A DNA stretch of 34,808 nucleotides from Firmicutes bacterium UBA5559 (GTDB lineage Bacteria > Bacillota > Clostridia > Peptostreptococcales > Anaerovoracaceae), in NCBI GenBank assembly GCA_002425705.1, contig DIMT01000017.1, positions 1 to 34,808 on the forward strand, in the 5' to 3' direction. Positions 23,229-31,446 of this stretch are shown here, piece by piece. Position numbers and translations under genes: made by a program. Each line of letters opens with the position of its first letter. The first letter of the stretch is position 1. A model generated the notes under the pieces. The model saw only the letters and a list, made by a program, of their open reading frames with translations. It was not told where the DNA came from and did not search any database.

Positions 23229-24434
23229 TCAGTCTTTTTCCCTGACTAACTGGAATCCTCTCTTTGTTAATTCATCCTTTATTTCCTGGACTTGTTCATG
23301 GTCCCTGGTTTCCATGACAACCTTCAAGAAACAACTGTTGATGGACATATTGGGATCACTGCTGTCGTGATGGACTGCGATGACGTTGCCACCTTTCTTG
23401 CTGATGGCTTCCGCTACTCCCAATAACTGACCCGGCTTATCAATCAGGGCAATAATCACCGTGCTTCTTCGGCCGCTCATGACCATGCCCCGGGTGATGA
23501 CCCGGTTGAGAATATTGACATCGATGTTGCCACCGCTGACAATGCAAACTATTTTTTTGCCCGACAGGGGAATCTTTCCAAACATGCTGGCAGCAACAGA
23601 AACAGCTCCGGCTCCCTCGGCCACCAGTTTCTGTTTTTCCATCAGCATCAAGATGGCTGCGGCAATCTCATCATCGGTAACGGTGACGATTTCATCCACA
23701 TAATCTCGGATCTGCAGGAAGGTGTTGGTGCCCGGCATTTTGACGGCAATCCCGTCGGCAAAGGTATCCACCGAAGCCAGGCAGGTCTTTTCTCCGCATT
23801 TTACCGATTCATACATGCTGGCTGCGCCGGCCGCCTGGACACCAATGATCCGGCATTCCGGCTTCAGGTGCTTGATGGCATAAGCGATTCCACTGATCAG
23901 GCCTCCGCCCCCAATAGGAACCACTACTGCATCAACCTCTTTCAACTGTTCCAAGACTTCCAGACCAACCGTACCCTGACCGGCAATGACATCTTCATCA
24001 TCAAAGGGATGGATGAAGGTTCTGCCTTCCAACTGCTGACGCTTCATGGCTTCTTCATAGGCATCGTCATAGGTATCTCCGTAAAGGCAGACTTCTGCTC
24101 CGTAGCTTTTTGTAGCCTCCACCTTGCTGATGGGTGCACCGTCGGGCATATAGATCATGCAGGGAATATTATTTTTCTGAGCCGCCAGGGCCACTCCCTG
24201 GGCATGGTTTCCGGCGCTGCAGGCGATGATCCCCTTTGCCTTTTCCTCTTCGGTAAGCTGACTGATTTTATAGTATGCCCCCCGGACCTTAAAGCTCCCG
24301 GTCACCTGGAGGTTTTCCGTCTTCAGGTAGACCTGGTTCTCACTGCTGAGGCTCGGAGCCAGGATCAAATCCGTAGTCCGAACGGCGTCTTTCAAAATAA
24401 AATTTGCGTGATATATCTTATCCAGAGTAAGCAT
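23229..24434 (-). CDS. ilvA: Threonine ammonia-lyase with C-terminal ACT domain
   Basis: 401 aa fold-type II PLP enzyme that deaminates threonine to 2-oxobutyrate, the first step to isoleucine, or catabolises threonine. The PLP Lys49 is in TGSFKVRGA. The phosphate-binding glycine loop is in VPIGGGGLISG, and SGGNIDVN lies near residue 305. The C-terminal 75 or so residues form one ACT domain (VIIALIDKPGQLLGVAEAISKKGGNVIAVHHD), shorter than the double regulatory domain of E. coli IlvA. Such single-ACT forms (about 400 aa) occur widely in Firmicutes. Location beside the ilv/leu genes favours the biosynthetic role. ATG 24434 has AAGGAG upstream and its own promoter. Confidence 0.92.
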   Translation of the reverse strand: MLTLDKIYHANFILKDAVRTTDLILAPSLSSENQVYLKTENLQVTGSFKVRGAYYKISQLTEEEKAKGIIACSAGNHAQGVALAAQKNNIPCMIYMPDGAPISKVEATKSYGAEVCLYGDTYDDAYEEAMKRQQLEGRTFIHPFDDEDVIAGQGTVGLEVLEQLKEVDAVVVPIGGGGLISGIAYAIKHLKPECRIIGVQAAGAASMYESVKCGEKTCLASVDTFADGIAVKMPGTNTFLQIRDYVDEIVTVTDDEIAAAILMLMEKQKLVAEGAGAVSVAASMFGKIPLSGKKIVCIVSGGNIDVNILNRVITRGMVMSGRRSTVIIALIDKPGQLLGVAEAISKKGGNVIAVHHDSSDPNMSINSCFLKVVMETRDHEQVQEIKDELTKRGFQLVREKD

Positions 24435-24479
24435 GTTGATTCTCCTTTTTGTGTTTCTTCACAATTTTTTCATCACTTT

Positions 24480-24508
24480 ATTGTATCACAGACAAATTTT
24501 TTTGTAAA
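24480..24508 (-). promoter_or_regulatory. Promoter of ilvA
   Basis: Minus-strand TTTACA (24508-24503), 17-bp spacer, TACAAT (24485-24480), about 45 nt before the ilvA ATG. The short leader has no T-box or obvious attenuator. Confidence 0.68.
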
Positions 24509-24515
24509 ACATTCT

Positions 24516-24545
24516 TTGCATCCCATTGGTGTTTTAGGATATAAT
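24516..24545 (+). promoter_or_regulatory. Promoter of the DUF815 ATPase gene
   Basis: Consensus TATAAT at 24540-24545 with a weak TTGCAT 18 bp upstream (24516-24521). Transcription starting near 24552 would place the ATG at 24549 outside the message, supporting the start at 24597. It is divergent from the ilvA promoter; the -35 boxes are 7 bp apart. Confidence 0.55.
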
Positions 24546-24596
24546 TGAATGGAAAATCAGCAAATTTTATCCCGATCCACCACAATAGGAGGTCCT

Positions 24597-25808
24597 ATGA
24601 AAAAATCATCCCCATCCCGGGAATTAATATTAAAAATTGAAAGCCTGGTCCTGTTTCGAAACCTGCTGGAGGATCCGGTAATTACCAGTTTTTTAAAGAG
24701 TTTGAAGGAGTCGGTATCTGGTTCTGCGGAAGAAGAAAGCCTCTCCCCTTCCTATCCGGAATTTTTGCGCCGGCTATATCCTCAAACTACCAATTTCTCC
24801 CGATACCTGCTTCAGAGAATTCTGGATGACGATAATTTCTTTGTCCGGGCAAAAGCGGAAGGGAAAAATTTACCGGAGTTTCTCGATCTGGCTTTGAATC
24901 GGGAACTGAGCTCCTTGGAGGAGCTGTCTCGCATCATCCCGGACCAGTTAAAGGCATTTCACCTCCATCCGGAACTTCTCCCTCCCTACGAAACTGAAAT
25001 CTTGGATTTTCATAAGGCCTTTGCCGAGTACCTGGATGCTATCCAAGGTCACGGCTATGGCATTTATAGGCAGTACGGGTTTTTCCATTATGGACAAGAG
25101 GGCTTGATACCGGTTCGTTATCCCGACAATCAAAAGCTTTCCGATCTTATTGGCTATCAGCGACAGCGGGATCTGGTGATTCGGAATACGGAGGCTTTGC
25201 TGGAAGGGAAAAGCGCCGCCAACATCCTTCTGTACGGGGATGCGGGAACCGGAAAAAGTTCCACCGTCAAAGCCATCGCTAACGAGTTCCGGGATCGAGG
25301 GCTGCGACTGGTAGAAATCAACAAGCACCAACTCCACCTCTTGCCGGAAATCATGGATTTACTTCCTTCCTCCCACTTGTTTTTTATCATCTTTGTGGAT
25401 GATCTGAGCTTCACAAAAAATGATGACGATTTTTCCATGCTGAAGGCTGTTCTGGAGGGCGGAGCTACGGCCGTGAAGAAGAATGTGGTCATCTATGCCA
25501 CTACCAACCGGCGCCATCTGGTCAAGGAGTCTCTCAAGGACCGGTCTCAGGAAGAACTTTTTGTCAACGATTCCCTGCAGGAAACCATGAGCCTTTCCGC
25601 CCGATTCGGCCTTTTTATCACCTTTGAACGGCCGGACAAGGATTCCTACCTGGAAATCGTTCATCACCTTGCAACAGAACGGGGCTTGCCTATCAAGGGG
25701 CGGGAACTGGATAAAAAGGCGGAGACCCACGCCCTTCTATGCGGAGGCCGGAGCCCCAGGGCTGCCCGCCAGTTCATCGATCTGATGGCCAACGACATCG
25801 AGCTTTAA
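24597..25808 (+). CDS. DUF815-family AAA+ ATPase
   Basis: 403 aa ATPase of the DUF815 family. An N-terminal helical region of about 190 residues precedes the AAA+ core. Walker A is GDAGTGKSS at residues 214-222, Walker B is FFIIFVDDLSF, sensor-1-like ATTNRRHL follows, and an arginine-rich GGRSPRAARQFID segment is near the C terminus. The family is widespread in bacteria and its client or partner is not established; no partner gene lies next to it here. It is transcribed alone between two terminator/promoter regions. ATG 24597 has AGGAGG 4 nt upstream and lies after the predicted transcription start; the alternative 24549 has no ribosome binding site. Confidence 0.9.
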   Translation: MKKSSPSRELILKIESLVLFRNLLEDPVITSFLKSLKESVSGSAEEESLSPSYPEFLRRLYPQTTNFSRYLLQRILDDDNFFVRAKAEGKNLPEFLDLALNRELSSLEELSRIIPDQLKAFHLHPELLPPYETEILDFHKAFAEYLDAIQGHGYGIYRQYGFFHYGQEGLIPVRYPDNQKLSDLIGYQRQRDLVIRNTEALLEGKSAANILLYGDAGTGKSSTVKAIANEFRDRGLRLVEINKHQLHLLPEIMDLLPSSHLFFIIFVDDLSFTKNDDDFSMLKAVLEGGATAVKKNVVIYATTNRRHLVKESLKDRSQEELFVNDSLQETMSLSARFGLFITFERPDKDSYLEIVHHLATERGLPIKGRELDKKAETHALLCGGRSPRAARQFIDLMANDIEL

Positions 25809-25849
25809 GTACAGACATCACGAATCTTGAATGATGCCCTCATAAATAA

Positions 25850-25888
25850 AAGCTCCTTGGAGAAATATCCCCAGGGAGCTTGATTTTT
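25850..25888 (+). terminator. Terminator of the DUF815 gene
   Basis: AAGCTCC (25850-25856) pairs with GGAGCTT (25875-25881) across an 18-nt loop that can extend the stem partly, followed by GATTTTT. It lies 42 nt after the stop codon. Confidence 0.7.
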
Positions 25889-25907
25889 ACCATAATTCAA
25901 TTGTTTT

Positions 25908-26087
25908 TCAGGCCTCCATCACCTCGATGGTGATTTCTCTAACCTTATTATCCAGGACTTCTGCAGAGTCTGGTGTTGATGCCGGATAGGGTTTTCCTTC
26001 CATGGCCATCGATTAGGACTTTGGTTGAGACTGGCCTTTCTTTATGGACGTTCCGTCTTCTTGTTGAATTTTCGTTGGCAATGCCAC
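25908..26087 (-). pseudogene. Degenerate or interrupted small ORF of about 60 codons
   Basis: A GTG at 26087 has an AGGAGG site exactly 7 nt upstream (26100-26095) and opens a 24-codon frame (VALPTKIQQEDGTSIKKGQS and four more residues) ending in TAA at 26015-26013. The same frame continues without further stops for 34 codons (including MAMEGKPYPASTPDSAEVL and, at the end, VREITIEVMEA) to a TGA at 25910-25908. I recognise no family. It may be a small gene broken by one nonsense change, a genuine 24-aa peptide, or chance. It lies beyond the palindromic element behind ilvD on the same strand. Confidence 0.35.
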
Positions 26088-26134
26088 TCGTCCACCTCCT
26101 GTCTTTATTAACCTGTACTTTATTTTTACCCACA

Positions 26135-26284
26135 AACCAATTTTATAAACAGCTCCGCCAGTTGACGCGGCGGCCGGCAGCTGCCGACGCAAAAGACCCT
26201 GTAATCCCAATGTTTTCAAGGATTTACAGGGTCTTTTTTTTGTTTAAAACGCGTCAACTGGCGGAGCTGTTCTAAAAGTTGGTT
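26135..26284. repeat. Nested palindromic element of about 150 bp beside ilvD
   Basis: The arms 26148-26169 and 26250-26271 are a perfect 22-bp inverted repeat (beginning AACAGCTCCGCCAGTTGACG and its complement). Pairing continues imperfectly outward to AACCAA (26135-26140) and TTGGTT (26279-26284), the latter touching the ilvD stop codon. Between the arms are a 12-bp self-complementary CGGCAGCTGCCG and a 14-bp terminator hairpin. The higher GC of the arms contrasts with the AT-rich flanks. No transposase and no clear target duplication are visible. It may be a MITE-like or REP-like insertion, or a large structured 3' element. Confidence 0.75.
26191..26241. terminator. Intrinsic terminator inside the palindromic element
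   Basis: AAAAGACCCTGTAA (26191-26204) and TTACAGGGTCTTTT (26224-26237) form a perfect 14-bp stem. On the plus strand it is followed by a run of eight T in total; on the minus strand by four T then GCG. It would end ilvD transcription on the minus strand, although the T-run is better for plus-strand transcripts. Confidence 0.8.
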
Positions 26285-27947
26285 ATTTCAATACAGCTCC
26301 CGTGTTGGCGGAGGTTACCAGACGGGCGTATCGGCCGATCCAACCGGTGGTAACTTTCGGCTCCCTGGGGGTCCAGGCGGCCCTTCGCTTTTCCAGTTCC
26401 TCATCGCTGATCACCAGGTTGATTTTGGAGGCGGGGATGTCGATGCTGATGGTATCCCCCTCCTGAATCAGGGCAATTTCCCCGCCGGCTGCCGCTTCCG
26501 GACTTACGTGGCCGATGGAAGCTCCCCGGCTGGCTCCGCTGAACCGGCCGTCGGTGATCAGGGCAACATCCTTATCCAGCTTCATGCCGGCCAGGGCGCT
26601 GGTGGGTCCCAGCATTTCCCGCATACCGGGTCCGCCTTTGGGCCCTTCGTATCGGATGACCACCACATCTCCCGGCACGATCAACCCGTCGTAAATGGCG
26701 GCTATGGCCGCTTCCTCGCTGTCATAGACCCGGGCAGGACCCTGATGGATCATCATTTCTTCTGCTACCGCGCTTCGTTTTACCACGCAGCCTTCTTTGG
26801 CTATATTCCCCCACAGGATGGCGATGCCGCCGGTCTCACTGTAGGGATTGTCGATGGGCCGAATGATTTCCGGATCCTTGATAAAGGCCCCGGCGATGTT
26901 TTCTCCCACCGTCTTTCCAGTTGCCGTAATCAGGCTCTTATCAATATGGCCCTTCTTGTCCAGCTCTGCCATGACGGCTTGGATGCCGCCGGCAAAGTAC
27001 AGATCCACGATATGCTTGTCCCCTACCGGAGCCAGGTGGCACAAATTGGGAACCTTGTTGCTGATTTCGTTGAACAGTTCCAGGTCCAGGCAGATCCCTG
27101 CTTCGTTGGCAATGGCCAGCAGATGGAGAACGCTGTTGGAAGAACAGCCCAGGGCCATGTCGCAGGCCAGGGCATTGCAGATGGATTTTTCGTTGATAAT
27201 GTCCCGGGTGGTGATTCCCTTTTCCACCAGGTTCATGATGGCCATGCCCGCCTGCTTAGCCAGCATGATTCGTCCGTTGTAAACCGCAGGAATGGTTCCG
27301 TTTCCGGGCAAGGCGATGCCGATGGCCTCTGAAAGGCAGTTCATGCTGTTGGCCGTGAACATGCCGGAACAGGAACCACAGCCGGGACAGGACCCCTGTT
27401 CGATTTCCGTCAGCTGTTCATCACTGATCAAGCCGGCTTTACGGGCTCCCACCGCTTCAAAGGTATTGGACAGGCTCAAGGCTCCTCCGTCTACCTGGCC
27501 GGGAAGCATGGCTCCGCCGGAAACTACAACGGCAGGAATATTCAGTCGGGCTGCCCCCATGATCATCCCCGGTACGATCTTATCGCAGTTGGGCACCAGC
27601 ACCAGTCCGTCCAGGCAGTGGGCCATGGTCATGGTTTCCACGCTGTCGGCAATCAGCTCCCGGCTGGGCAGGCTGTATTTCATTCCTTCGTGGCCCATGG
27701 CAATCCCGTCGCAGACCCCGATGGCCGGCATCAGGATGGGGGTTCCTCCCGCCATCCGAACTCCGGCTTTCACCGCATCGGCGATCTTATCCAGATTGAT
27801 ATGGCCGGGAACGATTTCACTGTGAGCAGAAATGACCCCGATCAGAGGCCGGTCCAGTTCTTCTTTCGTGTATCCCATGGCATAAAACAGGGATCGCATG
27901 GGAGCCCGTTCCACTCCCTGAGTTACCTTTGCACTTCTTCGTTCCAT
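26283..27947 (-). CDS. ilvD: Dihydroxy-acid dehydratase
   Basis: 554 aa, normal length. It dehydrates 2,3-dihydroxy-isovalerate and 2,3-dihydroxy-3-methylvalerate to the 2-oxo acids of valine and isoleucine, using an Fe-S cluster. Seen are GVCDGIAMGHEGM, VLVPNCDKIVPGM and CPGCGSCSGMFTANSMNCL with the cluster cysteines, plus the C-terminal GRFSGASRGASIGHVSPEA. Last gene of the ilvBNCD operon, 77 nt after ilvC across a stable hairpin. ATG 27947 follows GGAAGGGAGAATAGT. Confidence 0.96.
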   Translation of the reverse strand: MERRSAKVTQGVERAPMRSLFYAMGYTKEELDRPLIGVISAHSEIVPGHINLDKIADAVKAGVRMAGGTPILMPAIGVCDGIAMGHEGMKYSLPSRELIADSVETMTMAHCLDGLVLVPNCDKIVPGMIMGAARLNIPAVVVSGGAMLPGQVDGGALSLSNTFEAVGARKAGLISDEQLTEIEQGSCPGCGSCSGMFTANSMNCLSEAIGIALPGNGTIPAVYNGRIMLAKQAGMAIMNLVEKGITTRDIINEKSICNALACDMALGCSSNSVLHLLAIANEAGICLDLELFNEISNKVPNLCHLAPVGDKHIVDLYFAGGIQAVMAELDKKGHIDKSLITATGKTVGENIAGAFIKDPEIIRPIDNPYSETGGIAILWGNIAKEGCVVKRSAVAEEMMIHQGPARVYDSEEAAIAAIYDGLIVPGDVVVIRYEGPKGGPGMREMLGPTSALAGMKLDKDVALITDGRFSGASRGASIGHVSPEAAAGGEIALIQEGDTISIDIPASKINLVISDEELEKRRAAWTPREPKVTTGWIGRYARLVTSANTGAVLK

Positions 27948-27970
27948 ACTATTCTCCCTTCCATGAAGAA

Positions 27971-28010
27971 ACTTCCGGACGGATCTGCCGTTGCAGCCCT
28001 GTCCGGAAGT
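27971..28010 (-). other. Intercistronic hairpin between ilvC and ilvD
   Basis: ACTTCCGGAC and GTCCGGAAGT are perfect 10-bp arms around a 20-nt loop, 14 nt after the ilvC stop and 23 nt before the ilvD ATG on the minus strand. The following TTTCTTC is a poor T-tract, so partial termination or an RNA processing/stability barrier is likelier than full termination. Confidence 0.6.
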
Positions 28011-28024
28011 GGTTCTGATCCGTC

Positions 28025-29020
28025 TTATTTCTTCAGCCAGCTCATCATCTTTCTCAGGTCCTGACCTACCTTGCAGATCAGGTGATCCGCTTCCATCCTT
28101 CTGGTTGCCAGGAATCCGGCCTTATTTGCACTGTTCATTTCAACAACGAACTTGCTGGCAAAGGTTCCGTCCTGGATTTCAGCAAGCACCTTTTTCATTT
28201 CTTTTCGGGTGTCTTCCGTGATGATTCGCTTACCGGTTACATAATCCCCGTATTCAGCCGTATTGGACACGGAATATCGCATCATTTCAAATCCGCCGCT
28301 GTTGATCAGGTCCACGATCAGCTTCATTTCATGAACACATTCAAAGTATGCCATTTCAGGCTCATATCCTGCTTCTACCAGAGTATCAAATCCGGCCTTC
28401 ATCAGCTCGGTTACGCCGCCGCAGAGAACAGCCTGTTCACCAAACAGGTCGGTTTCGGTTTCTTCTTTAAAAGAGGTTTCCAAAATACCCGCTCTACCGG
28501 CTCCGATTCCCGCTGCATAAGCCAGAGCATAATCCTTGGCTTTGCCGGATTTATCCTGATGGATGGCAATCAGGCTGGGAACGCCTTTGCCTTCCAGATA
28601 CTGGCTTCGAACCGTATGGCCGGGGCCTTTGGGGGCTACCATGATGACGTCCAGGTACTCAGCGGGCTGAATCTGGCTGTAATGGATATTGAAGCCGTGG
28701 GCAAACATCAGAACGTTGCCTTCCTTCATGTGCTGAGCCACCTGACTGTTATAGATCTTAGCCGCCACTTCATCAGGTACCAGCATCATGACAAAATCAC
28801 CAGCCTTGGCCGCTTCTTCCACTTCTGTTACCTTGAGGCCTGCTTCCTCTGCCTGCTTCCAACTGGCGGAATCCTTCCGGAGTCCTACGACCACTTCAAC
28901 GCCGCTGTCCTTCAGGTTCTGTGCATGGGCATGGCCCTGGCTTCCGAAGCCTATAATGGAAACGGTCTTGCCCTTCAGCAGCCCTAAATTGCAGTCCGAA
29001 TCGTAGTATTTTGTAATCAT
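28025..29020 (-). CDS. ilvC: Ketol-acid reductoisomerase, class I
   Basis: 331 aa class I enzyme that isomerises and reduces acetolactate or acetohydroxybutyrate with NAD(P)H and Mg2+. The Rossmann loop GFGSQGHAHAQNLKDSG is followed by VVVGLRKDSASW; the cofactor-specificity loop carries Arg and Ser, favouring NADPH. Then come APKGPGHTVRSQY and the Mg-binding ETDLFGEQAVLCGG and FECVHEMKLIVDL motifs. Third gene of the operon, 54 nt after ilvN. Confidence 0.97.
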   Translation of the reverse strand: MITKYYDSDCNLGLLKGKTVSIIGFGSQGHAHAQNLKDSGVEVVVGLRKDSASWKQAEEAGLKVTEVEEAAKAGDFVMMLVPDEVAAKIYNSQVAQHMKEGNVLMFAHGFNIHYSQIQPAEYLDVIMVAPKGPGHTVRSQYLEGKGVPSLIAIHQDKSGKAKDYALAYAAGIGAGRAGILETSFKEETETDLFGEQAVLCGGVTELMKAGFDTLVEAGYEPEMAYFECVHEMKLIVDLINSGGFEMMRYSVSNTAEYGDYVTGKRIITEDTRKEMKKVLAEIQDGTFASKFVVEMNSANKAGFLATRRMEADHLICKVGQDLRKMMSWLKK

Positions 29021-29074
29021 GTTCCCTGTTTCTCCTCTTTTTCTTAAATAATATAGTGTTGACTTTCTATGTGA

Positions 29075-29584
29075 TCAATCCTCGAACCGGGTGTATTCCC
29101 GAACACCCCGATGGATGCCGGTAACTCCCGTTCTGCAGAATTCAACCATTTCATAACAATCCAGCATCTTCATAAAGCCGTCGATTTTATCCGGGGCTCC
29201 CGTCAGTTCAATGATCATGCTATCCTTGGACAGGTCGATGATCCGGGCCCGATAAATGTCCACGATTTCGATGATGGCGCTTCGGACCGACTTATCGGCT
29301 TTCAGCTTGATCAGCAGCAGCTCCCGGAACACACTTTCTGCCGGATCCAGGACAAAAATCTCCCGGACGATTTCCAGCTTGCCCATCTGGGTCAGCAACT
29401 GGGACAGGGACTGCTCCGTACCGGTGAACCCAATCGTGATCCGGGTGATTTCCGGATCCTGAGTGGCCGATGCGGTGATGGTGTCGATGTTGAATCCCCG
29501 GCGACCGATCAAACTGCTGATTCGGCTCAGTACATTATACTGGTTATCTACCAGGATACTGATTACTTCTTTTTTCTCTGTCAT
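29075..29584 (-). CDS. ilvN: Acetolactate synthase small (regulatory) subunit
   Basis: 169 aa regulatory subunit of the IlvH/IlvN type. An N-terminal ACT domain (ISILVDNQYNVLSRISSLIGRRGFNIDTI) would bind valine for feedback inhibition, and a C-terminal ALS_ss domain starts near residue 85. It stimulates and regulates the catalytic subunit encoded 12 nt upstream. Length matches the longer IlvH/IlvN-type subunits rather than the 96-aa E. coli IlvN. Confidence 0.95.
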   Translation of the reverse strand: MTEKKEVISILVDNQYNVLSRISSLIGRRGFNIDTITASATQDPEITRITIGFTGTEQSLSQLLTQMGKLEIVREIFVLDPAESVFRELLLIKLKADKSVRSAIIEIVDIYRARIIDLSKDSMIIELTGAPDKIDGFMKMLDCYEMVEFCRTGVTGIHRGVREYTRFED

Positions 29585-29596
29585 AGCCGGTCCCCC

Positions 29597-31261
29597 TTAT
29601 CCTATGATCATATCCTCTACTGTACCACCATTGGGAATCATGGGCAATACCTGTTCTTCTCTATCTACCAGACACTCGATCCATACGGGGCCCTTTTCTT
29701 CCAGGGCTTTCCCGAAAAACTCCCGGAATTCTTTCAGGTTGGAGGCCCGATAACCCTTGGCGCCGAAGCCTTCTGCCACCTTGACAAAATCCGTTTTCCG
29801 TTCCACCGTAGTGGCGGAATACCGGTCTCCGTAGAAGGCGCCCTGCCACTGATACACCATGCCCAGGACCTGATTGTTGAGAAGGACGGTGATAATGGGC
29901 AGCTGATGGGACACGGCAGTTGACGTTTCATTCATATTCATATGGAAGGATCCATCGCCGGTAATGTGGATCACCTGTTTTTCGGGGCATCCGATTTGAG
30001 CGCCTACGGCCGCTCCGTAGCCAAAGCCCATGGTACCCAGCCCCCCGCTGGTCAGAAAAGACCGGGGTTTCAGATGCTTGATATATTGGGCAGCCCAAAT
30101 CTGGTGCTGGCCTACGTCGGTGACATACACCGCATCATCCCGGGTCATGCCGCAGATGGTACCGATGATCTGGTGGGGTTTCAGCACCGAATCATCATCC
30201 TTGGGCTTATAATTCTTCTCCGCCCAGCCGCCGATTTTCTCAAACCAGGAGGAACGTTTCTTTTCTTCTATCAAGGGCAGGATCCTTTCCAGGAAATCCC
30301 GGACATCGCAGACGATACTCTTGCCCACCACCACATTTTTATTGATCTCGCTCTTGTCGATGTCCACATGGACGATGGTAGCCTTGCTTCCGAACTTCTT
30401 CATGTTCTGAGCCACCCGATCGCTGAACCGGGTCCCCAGGGCTAGGATCAGGTCCGCCTGGTCCATGGCCCGGTTGGAAGCCACATTGCCGTGCATCCCG
30501 ATCATGCCCATGTTTCGGTGGTCCTTATGATCCAGGACGCCGGAAGCCATAATGGTGAAGCAGGAGGGCATCTCCGATTTATCCAGCAAGGCTTTCAGAG
30601 CCGGTCCCCCGTCGGAGGCTGCCACACCACCGCCGCAGTAAACCATGGGCTGCTTGGCCTTGTTGATCATCCGGGCGATTTCCTCCAGATCGGACTGGGA
30701 GACTTCCGGGGGAACCGCTACCGCATAGGGGGCTCCCGTCTCATAATTGGCTGATGCTCCGGTGACGTCCTTGGTAATGTCTACCAGAACCGGACCCTTT
30801 CGTCCGGACTGGGCAATCTTAAAGGCCTGCCGGATTACGTGGGGCAGATCCTCAATCTTATTCACAAAAAAATTATGCTTGGTAATGGGCAGGGTCACAC
30901 CGGTGATATAAATTTCCTGGAAGGCATCCCGGCCGATCAGCTCACTGGATACATTGGAGGTGATAGCTACCATGGGTATACTGTCCATAAAGGCAGTGGC
31001 GATGCCCGTCACCAGATTACAGGCCCCGGGGCCGCTGGTAGCCAATACGACTCCCACTTTTCCCGTTGCCCGGGCATAACCATCGGCCGCATGGGCCGAA
31101 TGCTGCTCATGGGATCCCAGGATATGACGGATCTTATCTTTATACTTGTATAGAGCATCATACATGTTCAGGGCCGCTCCTCCCGGATAGCCGAATACCG
31201 TATCAACGCCGTGTTCCAGCAGTAATTCTGCTACGATTTCTCCTCCAGTCAGTTTCATCAT
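29597..31261 (-). CDS. ilvB: Acetolactate synthase catalytic subunit
   Basis: 554 aa thiamine diphosphate and FAD enzyme that condenses two pyruvates, or pyruvate with 2-oxobutyrate. The catalytic Glu is in GSHEQHSAHAADGYARATGK, and the ThDP-binding motif is GDGSFHMNMNE with the Mg ligand. VFGYPGGAALNMYDAL opens the PYR domain. The frame runs back to 31324, but ATG 31261 (followed by another ATG at 31258) has AAAAGGAAG upstream and gives the family N terminus MMKLTGGEIVAELL. First gene of ilvBNCD, with a sigma-A-type promoter 62 nt upstream and a short leader without a T-box. Confidence 0.96.
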   Translation of the reverse strand: MMKLTGGEIVAELLLEHGVDTVFGYPGGAALNMYDALYKYKDKIRHILGSHEQHSAHAADGYARATGKVGVVLATSGPGACNLVTGIATAFMDSIPMVAITSNVSSELIGRDAFQEIYITGVTLPITKHNFFVNKIEDLPHVIRQAFKIAQSGRKGPVLVDITKDVTGASANYETGAPYAVAVPPEVSQSDLEEIARMINKAKQPMVYCGGGVAASDGGPALKALLDKSEMPSCFTIMASGVLDHKDHRNMGMIGMHGNVASNRAMDQADLILALGTRFSDRVAQNMKKFGSKATIVHVDIDKSEINKNVVVGKSIVCDVRDFLERILPLIEEKKRSSWFEKIGGWAEKNYKPKDDDSVLKPHQIIGTICGMTRDDAVYVTDVGQHQIWAAQYIKHLKPRSFLTSGGLGTMGFGYGAAVGAQIGCPEKQVIHITGDGSFHMNMNETSTAVSHQLPIITVLLNNQVLGMVYQWQGAFYGDRYSATTVERKTDFVKVAEGFGAKGYRASNLKEFREFFGKALEEKGPVWIECLVDREEQVLPMIPNGGTVEDMIIG

Positions 31262-31322
31262 ACTCTTCCTTTTCCTGCATTTCCCCGAAAATGGGGATAA
31301 AATAAGCGATTTTACTACTACC

Positions 31323-31350
31323 ATTATACGGGACAGACAGGTAAAGTCAA
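31323..31350 (-). promoter_or_regulatory. Promoter of the ilvBNCD operon
   Basis: Minus-strand TTGACT (31350-31345), 16-bp spacer, TATAAT (31328-31323). The leader of about 55 nt contains a small CCCC-ATTTTC-GGGG hairpin (31296-31283) near the ribosome binding site. Confidence 0.82.
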
Positions 31351-31375
31351 CCTTTTTTGTTTATCTTCACAAAAA

Positions 31376-31389
31376 AACAATATATTGTT
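31376..31389. promoter_or_regulatory. Palindromes between divergent ilv and leu promoters, candidate operator
   Basis: AACAATATATTGTT is a perfect 14-bp palindrome lying about midway between the ilvB -35 (31350) and the leuA -35 (31412). A second smaller inverted repeat, GGTTATTTAACC, follows at 31391-31402. A shared regulator could bind here; none is identified. Confidence 0.4.
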
Positions 31390-31411
31390 GGGTTATTTAA
31401 CCAATTTTCTA

Positions 31412-31440
31412 TTGACAAGGAAACCTCTATCCTCTATATT
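31412..31440 (+). promoter_or_regulatory. Promoter of the T-box leuACD operon
   Basis: TTGACA (31412-31417), 17-bp spacer, TATATT (31435-31440). Transcription would start near 31447, just before Stem I of the T-box. Confidence 0.85.
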
Positions 31441-31446
31441 AGTACT

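Noticed and set aside
25948..26133. A 61-codon minus-strand frame overlapping the interrupted small ORF
   Set aside because: No ribosome binding site, odd Arg-rich composition, and the alternative frame starting at GTG 26087 has a much better start signal.
26135..26284. The palindromic element as an attC site or integration site
   Set aside because: No integrase, cassette-like gene or core-site motif is nearby, and the nested terminator is not an attC feature.
31402..31418. A CodY-box-like AATTTTCTATTGACA overlapping the leuA -35 box
   Set aside because: Only about 9 of 15 positions fit the AATTTTCWGAAAATT consensus, which is near background in such AT-rich sequence.
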